DNA from: Omphiscola glabra
Taxonomy: Eukaryota > Mollusca > Gastropoda > Lymnaeidae
Reading direction: 5' to 3'
DNA length: 64,000 nt
Assembly: GCA_964017045.1 (NCBI GenBank)
Contig: OZ024798.1
Span: 9,073,793-9,137,792 of the forward strand
Part shown: positions 34,731 through 46,700 of the stretch, piece after piece
Layout of the letters: each line of letters opens with the position of its first letter
How positions within the stretch are numbered: position 1 is the stretch's first letter
Program-made: the position numbers and the translations under genes
The notes under the pieces: model-generated
Told to the model about the DNA's origin: nothing
Database searches by the model: none
Seen by the model: only the letters and a program-made list of their open reading frames with translations

Positions 34731-37700
34731 TTTAAAAGAAATATTGTAACCTCACAAAAAGCACAACTGTGCACTTTTTTTACACAAAGTGCACAGTTGT
34801 GCTTTTGTGAGGTTACAATATTTTTTAAATTTTTTTAGTATGTTGGTACTAATTTCTGTTTTTTTAAGGCAGAAAACGACAGGAGCTTTGCTGGGTATGG
34901 CTAACAGGAGCTTTGCTGGGTATGGCTAACAGGAGCTTTGCTGGGTATGGCTAACAGGAGCTTTGCTGGGTATGGCTAACAGGAGCTTTGCTAGGTATGG
35001 CTAACAGGAGCTTTGCTAGGTATGGCTAACAGGAGCTTTGCTGGGTATGGCTAACAGGAGCTTTGCTGGGTATGGCTAACAGGAGCTTTGCTAGGTATGG
35101 CTAACAGGAGCTTTGCTAGGTATGGCTAACAGGAGCTTTGCTAGGTATGGCTAACAGGAGCTTTGCTAGGTATGGCTAACAGGAGCTTTGCTAGGTATGG
35201 CTAACAGGAGCTTTGCTAGGTATGGCTAACAGGAGCTTTGCTAGGTATGGCTAACAGGAGCTTTGCTGGGTATGGCTAACAGGAGCTTTGCTGGGTATGG
35301 CTAACAGGAGCTTTGCTAGGTATGGCTAACAGGAGCTTTGCTAGGTATGGCTAACAGGAGCTTTGCTGGGTATGGCTAACAGGAGCTTTGCTAGGTATGG
35401 CTAACAGGAGCTTTGCTAGGTATGGCTAACAGGTACTTTGCTGGGTATGGCTAACAGGAGCTTTGCTAGGTATGGCTAACAGGAGCTTTGCTAGGTATGG
35501 CTAACAGGAGCTTTGCTAGGTATGGCTAACAGGAGCTTTGCTAGGTATGGCTAACAGGAGCTTTGCTAGGTATGGCTAACAGGAGCTTTGCTAGGTATGG
35601 CTAACAGGAGCTTTGCTAGGTATGGCTAACAGGAGCTTTGCTGGGTATGGCTAACAGGAGCTTTGCTGGGTATGGCTAACAGGAGCTTTGCTGGGTATGG
35701 CTAACAGGAGCTTTGCTGGGTATGGCTAACAGGAGCTTTGCTGGGTATGGCTAACAGGAGCTTTGCTGGGTATGGCTAACAGGAGCTTTGCTAGGTATGG
35801 CTAACAGGAGCTTTGCTAGGTATGGCTAACAGGAGCTTTGCTAGGTATGGCTAACAGGAGCTTTGCTGGGTATGGCTAACAGGAGCTTTGCTGGGTATGG
35901 CTAACAGGAGCTTTGCTAGGTATGGCTAACAGGAGCTTTGCTAGGTATGGCTAACAGGAGCTTTGCTGGGTATGGCTAACAGGAGCTTTGCTAGGTATGG
36001 CTAACAGGAGCTTTGCTAGGTATGGCTAACAGGAGCTTTGCTAGGTATGGCTAACAGGAGCTTTGCTAGGTATGGCTAACAGGAGCTTTGCTAGGTATGG
36101 CTAACAGGAGCTTTGCTGGGTATGGCTAACAGGAGCTTTGCTGGGTATGGCTAACAGGAGCTTTGCTAGGTATGGCTAACAGGAGCTTTGCTAGGTATGG
36201 CTAACAGGAGCTTTGCTGGGTATGGCTAACAGGAGCTTTGCTAGGTATGGCTAACAGGAGCTTTGCTAGGTATGGCTAACAGGAGCTTTGCTGGGTATGG
36301 CTAACAGGAGCTTTGCTAGGTATGGCTAACAGGAGCTTTGCTAGGTATGGCTAACAGGAGCTTTGCTAGGTATGGCTAACAGGAGCTTTGCTAGGTATGG
36401 CTAACAGGAGCTTTGCTAGGTATGGCTAACAGGAGCTTTGCTAGGTATGGCTAACAGGAGCTTTGCTAGGTATGGCTAACAGGAGCTTTGCTGGGTATGG
36501 CTAACAGGAGCTTTGCTGGGTATGGCTAACAGGAGCTTTGCTGGGTATGGCTAACAGGAGCTTTGCTGGGTATGGCTAACAGGAGCTTTGCTGGGTATGG
36601 CTAACAGGAGCTTTGCTGGGTATGGCTAACAGGAGCTTTGCTAGGTATGGCTAACAGGAGCTTTGCTAGGTATGGCTAACAGGAGCTTTGCTGGGTATGG
36701 CTAACAGGAGCTTTGCTAGGTATGGCTAACAGGAGCTTTGCTAGGTATGGCTAACAGGAGCTTTGCTAGGTATGGCTAACAGGAGCTTTGCTAGGTATGG
36801 CTAACAGGAGCTTTGCTGGGTATGGCTAACAGGAGCTTTGCTGGGTATGGCTAACAGGAGCTTTGCTGGGTATGGCTAACAGGAGCTTTGCTGGGTATGG
36901 CTAACAGGAGCTTTGCTGGGTATGGCTAACAGGAGCTTTGCTGGGTATGGCTAACAGGAGCTTTGCTAGGTATGGCTAACAGGAGCTTTGCTAGGTATGG
37001 CTAACAGGAGCTTTGCTGGGTATGGCTAACAGGAGCTTTGCTAGGTATGGCTAACAGGAGCTTTGCTAGGTATGGCTAACAGGAGCTTTGCTAGGTATGG
37101 CTAACAGGAGCTTTGCTAGGTATGGCTAACAGGAGCTTTGCTAGGTATGGCTAACAGGAGCTTTGCTAGGTATGGCTAACAGGAGCTTTGCTAGGTATGG
37201 CTAACCAGGCTGCCTTCATTTTCTAACAGATTTTAACTTGAAATCTGTTGTCCCCGTGAATGTTCCCTTTAAGCTTAAAGATACGCTGCACTCTGCAAAG
37301 TAAAACTGTGCACACAACTGTATGATTTTGCACACGAACCAGCAAACCTTAGAGGAAACATTGGTCCCCCCCCCCCCCCTCTAAAAACATTTACGGATCA
37401 TTTACCATGCCAGTCTGTTAGAACTCTAGCAGCAGACAAGAGCTTTGTTCTCTGCTCCTGGTCACTGATATGAAGTGTGTCTAGGTCGTGGCCGTCAAGC
37501 TCAGAGAATATATCAAGGTCATCATATCCGTTCAGCATAAACAAGTTGGCCAATTGCTGAAGATGAAAGAGTTTTGTTTTTTGTAATGATCATAATTTAA
37601 GTGGACAAATCGTACACAAGTCAAAATGTTTCGCTCCAAGTCAATGCTATACTCCAGTGGGTCGCGACCCCTTTGGGGGGTCGAATGACCCTTTCCCAGG

Positions 37701-40700
37701 GGGTCACCCAAGATGATCGAAAAACACATATACCCTACGGTTATGAAGTAGCAACTAAAATAATTTGTGGATGGTGGTTCGCCACAGCATGAGGAGCTGT
37801 ATTAAAGGGTTGCGGCATTAGGAAGGTTGAGAACCACTGCTATACTCCTACTCTTCTAATTTTATCCATACACCTGTACACTTTAGCACATACCCTTGTA
37901 CAGTTCATTAAAAAGCATTGAAAAAACTTGTTTTTAAAGTAGCACTGATATCTACTCCTGTATGCTTTAATACATATCTCTGACATGACACTTTAGTATC
38001 TACACATATACCATTCAGTAAATATCCCCATTAAATTTTTTTTTTTTACCTACCCTTGTACACTACAGTTTCTTCCCATGTAATCTTTGGTACCTAATCC
38101 TAATCCTATCCTTTTTGGTACCTACCCGTAGTCCAATTCTCTTTGGTACCTACCCGTAGTCCTATTCTCTTTGGTACCTACCCGTAGTCCTATTCTCTTT
38201 GGTACCTACCTCTAGTCCTACCCCCTAGTCCTATCGTCTTTGGTACCTACCCCTCGTCCTACCCCCTAGTCCTATCCTCTTTGGTACCTATCCGTAGTCC
38301 TATTCTCTTTGGTACCTACCTCTAGTCCTACCCCCTAGTCCTATCGTCTTTGGTACCTACCCCTCGTCCTACCCCCTAGTCCTATCCTCTTTGGTACCTA
38401 CACCTAGTCCTTTCCTCTTTGGTACCTACCCCTAGTCCTACCTCCTAGTCCTATCCTCTTTGGTACCTACGCCTAGTCCTATCCTCTTTGGTACCTACCC
38501 CTAGTCCTACCCCCTTGTCCTATACTCTTGGGTACCTACCCCTAGTCCTACCCCCTTGTCCTATCCTCTTTGGTACCTACCCCCTTGTCCTATCCTCTTG
38601 GGTACCTACCCCTAGTCCTATCCTCTTTGGTACCTACCCCTAGTCCTACCCCCTTGTCCTATTCTCTTGGGTACCTACCCTTAGTCCTACCCCCTTGTCC
38701 TATCCTCTTTGGTACCTACCCCCTTGTCCTATCCTCTTGGGTACCTACCCCTAGTCCTACCCCCTTGTCCTATCCTCTTTGGTACCTACCCCCTTGTTCT
38801 ATCCTCTTGGGTACCTACCCCTAGTCCTATCCGCTGTAGCAAATCCTCCACCGACTTGGGAATGTCCTTCGGCCCATACAGCAGTTGACCGTTGGACGCC
38901 TTGTCAGGCTCTATCACAACCTCCACATGTTCGAATCGAAACTTTCCCTTCTTTCCGTTGACCACTCCCCTCCACACCCCAGACTGGGCCATGTTGATGA
39001 TGTTCACCGTCTCTCCTTTCTTCAACAGTAAATATAACAACAAGTTGAATATTAAAACCTTGTAGCAACAATAGGGGCATAGGTAAGGGCATAGGTCGGG
39101 GCATAAGTGGGGGGCATAGGTCGGGCCAAAGGTGGGGGCATAGGTGGGGGGCATAGGTTGTGGTATAGCCTTAAATTAAGAATTTTCACCAAATGGAAAA
39201 AAAACATTTAAATTATTTCCAGTAAAATGAAATGTAAAGACAAAACATCATGGCCAAAAAAATGCAAATTTTCTCTGTTAAATCTTAAAAAAACCCAAAA
39301 GATTTGAGGAGTTACAAATGATAATCACAAACAATATTTTTTTGAATGGACTTTGATTAAAAAATTTTAACTCTCTGTTCTCTGCCACAACTTTTTCTCG
39401 AATTCCTGCCCTTCCTATCTAACCGAACTTCTCTCTGTCTATTTACCCCTTCGACAGCTTCGCTCCTCCGCAGACGGGCGTATTCTTTCTGTCCCCAAGA
39501 CTAGCACAAAAAAATACAGTGAAAGATCTTTCTCTTTCTGTGCCCCCAAACAATGGAATTCTCTTCCACTACACATACGCAATATATCAACTATCACAGC
39601 CTTCAAAACTGCACTCAAAACACATTTCTTTAAACTCTACTACCCCGGCTGATTCCCCACATCTGACCGATAAACGCTGCTGCTGGCCGCCGTCCATGGC
39701 TTGTCATGTAAAAGTTCTGGTGTGGATGAGGTGAATATGCATTAGATTTTGTTTTGTCTCTATACATCTGTTCTTTATTATATATATGTATTTTATGTTA
39801 ATATCACCATTATGTCTCTTTTTTTAATATCTTTATGTACAGCGCGGTGAGCCTAGCCCTAGGCTGGGGTACCACGCTATAAAAGACAACAAATAATAAT
39901 AATAATTAACAGGGAAATGATTATACCAACCTTCAGCACAACAAAATCTTCTTCATCTGAAGCTGGCGTGTAGTCTACAATGACTTTCGCCTGGCCCAGA
40001 TATGGCCCGCCATAAATGGGACTTCCCACGGGAGCTGAAGAAAGCAGATGATGCAGTTTAACAAACCACTGTGCATGCTCACAACAGGCTGAATAAAAAA
40101 ATTATATATTTCTTACTCGATGATAAATTAAGATTCAGCGTTTTTATTTTTAGACACCACGGAGCATTATTTCTGACGCAGCTTATGGTAGTTTGTTTTG
40201 AAACTTAAAAAAAATAAACCAACCTTACCCGATTGTTGCCTAAGAAGAGGAGGCCGGGGAATGATAGTGTCCTTAACTCTTGATTTCTGCATTATATAAA
40301 ATATATGTAAAAGATAGCACATTGATGAGAGATTTGTGATTTACAAGTAATATACGATATGTTGGAAAAAATAAACTGGACACTCTACAAGTTTGCGTGT
40401 CTCCTAGGTTTTTTTTAAACAGCATCCCTAGTCAATGCTGGACAACTCAAAATACAGCACTGTCCAAAATACAGCACTGTCCAAAATACAGCTCTGTCCA
40501 AAATACAGCACTGTTACATTCTATTTGAAACAAGCCGCTCATCTCCCTTGGACGCACTAGATACAGACTTTTTAACAGGAAGTACTAATAATGACGAACT
40601 GGTATTCCGTACTCACTTTAGACTCGCGACCAGGTTTCCCTTTCATAGATTCATGTTGATTTCTTTTAGAGTTCTTCAAATAGGAAAAACAAAGATGGTA

Positions 40701-43700
40701 AAAAAAATGGTTATTAATATTATTTTAAAAAAAGACCAATTCAACCAATTCATTAAAAAATCAGCATTTTCTTCACATGGGGCTTCAACGAAATTAATCA
40801 AACAAAGTAATGAAAAAAAACTCTCAGAAGCTAAGAGAAATACTGCGGGGACTGTGTTTAGGTTGAAGCAATAAGAATTATACACATAGGAGAGATGAAG
40901 GACATTTTTGGCTATAAAACCTTCGACAGCAAACCTTAGTTTGTGTAGATATTTAGTTGACTGGAAACGGCAGGCCTATTTAAATAAGTAAGGCTCCCAT
41001 GTATTCAATGAATTATGAGCATGAGATAATCAGGGAAAGTAAAAGCTTTAAAAAAAATAACTCAATTAATTGGATGAAATAAAGAGGCAAATCAAAGTTT
41101 GCCATAGAACAGTGAGGAGTTCCACTTTTATTTTGTATTGTCCTCTTCAAAACTTTCTCTACCCTGTGTGTGTGTCTCTCAGTGGGTGACTGGTTTTAAA
41201 GACAACTTACACTTTCGTTGTCATCATTCTCTGAAGAGATCCCATCGTCTCCTGTACTACAACTGGCACTTCTATGGCACTGTTGAACAAACATTAAATA
41301 ATTAATCAATTTTATTTTTTTTCAGAGTCTAAAATGTTGATCTCGTTAAGTAGTATTTACAAAAATTATTATGGCTGCACAGCCTGTGGGTCTCAAAGGA
41401 AATTATTTACAAAAATAGCATGGATTTCCCCATTTAATGTCATATCCTAATATAATTTGTACCAGAAGAATTATTACCTGCCCTTGTTTAATTCCGGGTT
41501 GAGACTAATTTGATAAAACCTTTTGTTTAAAAAGTCATTGTTGAAAGTTATGAATCTCCACGTACATTAAACTTATAATAAATGGTAAGAAATAAATATC
41601 ACCGTAATAAACCCCAAAATACGATGCGATATGTGAACGAAAAATAATCCATATCCATAATTTTCATGACTCATTACCAATTATTTAGTAAATATTAAGA
41701 AAACTGGTGTACAACAAAAAATTTAGTTTAAAGAGACTTGTGTAGCAAACCCCTTACTTTTAGCCTCGGGTCCAGCATACTTCCACTTTTTTTTCTACCC
41801 AAGCCAGGAGAGTTGTTGTCACTGCTCATGGACACAGTGGAATTACTATTATACGTTGTTGAGTCGGCTGCTCGCCTAGACATAGGATCTGTTCGCAGTG
41901 GCGTCTGAGAACCACACTCCATGGATTGGTCTGATCCAGATGACAGGAGCGATGTCCTACAATTTTTAAAGAAAGAAAAAAAGAAAAGAAATTAAAATGA
42001 TTTTGAAAATTTATTTAAATCATTCAGTCGTAATTTATTATTGAAAATATGGAAACATTAATGAGAAAAAATGTTTGAAGTGATAAGACAAATATTACAG
42101 AAGTAAAATATTTTTTAAAAAAGATGAGTAAAATCAGCTGCTAAATTATATACCAATAAGTTTCTCCTGTAATGGACATTACTAAAAGTAAAAGATGTTA
42201 GAGTTAAACATTGACAAAATGTAAAAAAAAAATGAAATTTCACAAAATGCAATTCATCTAAACAGAAAACAAAATCAGCGGATAATGAGGGAAATTTACT
42301 TTGATGATGTTTTTGGCACAGCATTGATAGTTTTTCCAGTGAGCCTTTCCCGGAGAGCGTCAACTTTGTTCAGATTGTGATGGTGGTGGTGATGGTGGTG
42401 ATGCATTTGCTGCTGCTGCTGTGAAAGTTGCTGATGACCTGGACTATGAAGTCTGTTGGCTATAGACGACTGGTCAGTGGTGTAGATTAGCTGAAATGGA
42501 ACGTCACCTCATGAGATCTACAGTGTACGATTAGTAGCAACAACAAAAAATTTAAAAAAGTCATACTGATTTCCATTAAGATCCTACAGCTGTGCCATTT
42601 AACTCATTCCTGACGGCAGTGCTACTTCCGTACTTAATTTATCGGAGTGGTTATTCACACGGTTTTGGCCGTGAGGATAACGCCGAGCATTATCCGCACG
42701 GCACCTCGGCGCATAATAGCGGCTGGTCACACAGCTCTGCGCATAATGTTTGCCGTTATTTGAAGATTTCGTCTGCCGATAATGCTTGGTATTTATTATT
42801 TTCTTCACTAATAAATGAATAAAAAAGTTTTTAAAAAGAACGAATTTCCGTAAAACCATGGACCTAGGCCTGCGTACATCGTGGCAAAAAATGTACCATT
42901 GACCTGGTTTTAAGATAAGAATAAGGCAATTGGATGTGAACTTGTGTGGTCTTGTGGTAGAGTGGACGACAAGCTAACTTAACTTATATTATGTGATCAT
43001 TTACTGATTGGGGATCGAATTTTACTTTTTTTTTTCTTCTTCATTTTAATTAAAAGTATATTTTATATTTAATAATTATTTTCAAAAAGAATTTTAAAAT
43101 ATAACTTATGTATTATCAAAAGATACTGGAATAATATTTTTAGATTTGTTTTAATTTTAATGAAACCTATCTCAATTCAATGGTATATTTAAATAATTAA
43201 TTTTATTTAGAATAGGCCTATATATATCGTGTAAACTCTTGTACACGTCGCACCCCTAGTTTAAGATTGTTCTATGATTCTATGTCATCATCATTGACCC
43301 GCGCATAAGTCGCACCAGACTAACAGGGGTTACACTGCATTTCAACTTCTCAGAAATGCATATTTTGCTAAACACTGCCTTATTAGGTCTAGTAGTAGAC
43401 TGTATAATGTATAATCTCTAGGCCATCGGTCCAAAATAAAACACATCTTAATGCTACTAGTCTACAAGATTATAGGCCTATACCTACATTTTACATCTAG
43501 GCCTAGACCTAAGACAGGCTGGCTTTCACACATTTACGATTCATTCCACACTGACACTCTGTAATTTGCGTTCAATAAGCCTACGAAAAACGCCCAAAAC
43601 CGCGCGGATAACGCTCAGCATTATTCTCACGGCCGTGCGGATAACGCTCGGCATTATTCTCACGGCCGTGCGGATAACGCTCGGCATTATTCTCACGGCC

Positions 43701-46700
43701 GTGCGGATAACGCTTGCCTTAATTTATAGTCCTGAACAAAGGGAAGTAACTCCGTTTTGCCATAGATTGACATTTGTGAAATATTCTTTTTTTTTTCAGC
43801 CCCTAAATATTAATTAATATTGCTGACCATAAATGAATAATGTTAAATAAAAAAATGAAAAACATTAAAGGCAAAAAATAACGAGCTATACCTCCCAAAA
43901 AAAATAAATAATTTTGGCACCTCAAGTGAGCACATAGATATAGAAGCACCATACTAAAACACGCATAGATTGATAGTGAAAGAAGATTTAAAGTTACATT
44001 TTTTTTTAAATTTGAAACCCCCACAGAATCATGCCATCACCGGAAGTTTCCAGGGACGAGAGAGGTTTGTCGCTAAGTGCCTGGACCCTTCCATCGGAGC
44101 ACCCAAAGGGCCCATTAAGGGGCAACCATCAGGAATGAGCAAAGATACTTAATGCTGTTTTGACACAAAACACAGCTGAGAGCATTTCAGAATCTATATT
44201 TGCTTTTGCACAATGTGAGCTGCGAGCATACTGTAGGGAAATAGATTGATTTTTATTCAGCAGGTCATAAAGAACACAGAGGCACTACATGATCAGGCTC
44301 ACCTTCTGACCAGGGGAACACGCAGGGGAACAAGAAACGGCTCTGGTCAAGGCCATCCTCTCCAGCTGTGGGTCATGCTGGAGTTCGTGCTGGGGACGAA
44401 GGTGAGGAACGTCCAGCTGGCCGAGGCTGTGGACCCTTCGCTGGCGACAGATCTGGTGGTCGCACAGCAGCTCGTCCTCGGTTGCGCCCACTTGTGGGCA
44501 GGTCTGACATCGCTGGGGATCATCTGCAAGTTGAATGCGTACAATATATTTATGTACCCAACATTCGAAACACTGCTAGTGTCCATTTTAGACATGCATT
44601 TCAGTAATTTTTTCAATGATATATTATTGGTGACAAAAGTAATGGAAACATAAATATGAAACTTTATTTAATAACATTAAGTTCAGTTTAACTCGTAGAA
44701 CCCTCGATCCCGCTTTATCGGTCTGCGCCTTAAAAACCCACACCTCGCCAGACCGATATATCGGTCTCCCATAACTTACCATAGATCGACAGTCCGTATG
44801 CAAAATGTGTTGTAAATACCGAGTTCATGGTTTATCACGTGACTTGTGAAAGGTCACAGTAATGGCCGCGCCCATGAATGCATTGTTTTTGTTAGGTTTT
44901 AGTAAGGTTTTTCGATGTATAGAGGTGACGAAAATGCAAAAAAAACATTTCTAAAGTACACAAGCTAGAGTACTTTTATGATAATGTAAATAATTCAAAG
45001 AATTATTATTTTCTTTTGAAAAATGATTCAAATAAACAAATATATAATGATAGTGACGATCAATTGACTAAAACTAGTGCCTAGTGCTATCGATGTGTGC
45101 TTAGGAAATAAAATAAACAAGTTCTACCCCCTAGTTCTAGCCTTGGCTTTTATGAAAAATCAGGGCCGTAAAGATAACCTTTTACTATGCCATTTTACAA
45201 CATTTCTAAGACAATTTTATTTCTGTTATACATTTTATAATACTAATGGACTACTAACAGACACAATGAGATTGAAATAAATAAAATGTATTTAATTTTA
45301 TAATCATTTGACTTTGTTTGCTTGTGTGTCAATGTGTGGACATTTTTTTCTCAGGAGCCCAGGGGCAGGGGTATTTTAGGCCCAGGAGCCAAGGGTTCAA
45401 AGGGTTAATTATATGTTCATAGGTCATTGATTTCCAGAGGAGGAATCACCCAGTTGCAGAGCTCACAATAAATGATCAAAGTACAGAACAAGTAGAGTCA
45501 TAGGTGTCACCATTAATTGTAATAATAAGCCGACATGGCATGAACACGGCCAAATTCTGTATAAAAAAGTTAACAAAAGACTTTTCTATCTTTAAAAAAA
45601 TGTACACTAGAGAAACACTTAAGATGTCTTGTGTTTAAATTGCTATAATTGTAAAATGTTGTCTTGGTTAAAATATGCATTTATTTAAGTGCTGAAAATG
45701 AAGATTTAGATCAATAAAAGGATCTTATCTTATCTTAAATTGTCGTGCATCATGATAAAATGCTCGAGGTAAAAAAGATAATAAAATGGGAGATTACCAG
45801 CAGAAAAAGTTGAAAGTGACTTTGTTGGCTTACTTCCCTTTTTCTTTTTTCCTAGCCCTTTCTTAGAGGGTGTGTCATGCTGCAAGGGAAAAAAAGAAAA
45901 TGTAAACATGGATTAAAATTTTTCAAATTTCAAGAAAACATGTAGGCCTATTAAAATATGTTAAAGTAAAGACGAGATTGTTATATTTTCTTTGTCATCT
46001 GCCAAAAATATAAATATTTTATTTACCTCCTACACTAATTGAGAAATACTATTAATTGCTTCTTTGTTCAAAATTTGACCGACAAGAAAGAAACTCAATG
46101 TCATTTTCAGATTAGCTTATAATTATATAGGTTAAATATTAGCTCTCTAGTTAATGGACTACGATTAGTCACTTCCTTGTTTTGTCACGTGATACGTACC
46201 AGCCATTAGTAGGCTTTCTGCTACACATAACAACACATAACAACAGATAAACAGCTGATCAGCCATTGCCATTATCATTAATTCTAAAGCAAAATGTTTG
46301 TCTCCATCAGCGCTTCCCCAGTGTTAATTAAAATTTTACTTTTCAAAATATTCTTGAATACACGCGTTTTTTTAAAAATGACATTCATAAATGTGACAAT
46401 AATTATAATTCAGTTATGATTAAAGGAAGAAAGTTGTTTGAAGAAAAATTTGTGAGCGACTAGTGTGTTGCAGACAGCCTACCGGAAGTATTACTTGTTT
46501 TTACACGTATCACGTGACAAAACAATCGACTAATCGTAGTCCATTGCTTCAACTTATTTCCATTATACAACAGTTAAGTTCTTTTACCTGCTAATTTCAT
46601 CCACTTTACATATTGTACCTTCAATTTTTACCCCCTTTGATATCCTTGGCATAACATGGTTTATTTTCCAACAGGAAAAAAATCCATCTTAATAAGCCTG

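Larger units (their letters stand above)
42621..43750. mobile_element. Foldback-like inverted-repeat element
   Basis: The left side holds GCTACTTCC and GGCCGTGAGGATAACGCC. The right side, read on the other strand, holds GTTACTTCC and GGCCGTGAGAATAATGCC in the same order, so the ends are inverted copies about 1.1 kb apart. The right arm contains a 33-bp repeat. No clear target duplication or coding region was found. It lies within a SASH1-like intron. Confidence 0.45.

Noticed and set aside
34881..37205. CRISPR-like array
   Set aside because: Units are contiguous with no unique spacers, in a eukaryotic intron; an ordinary minisatellite.
42944..43023. Functional tRNA gene
   Set aside because: A- and B-box-like words are present, but no acceptor stem or cloverleaf could be paired; kept only as a possible SINE head.
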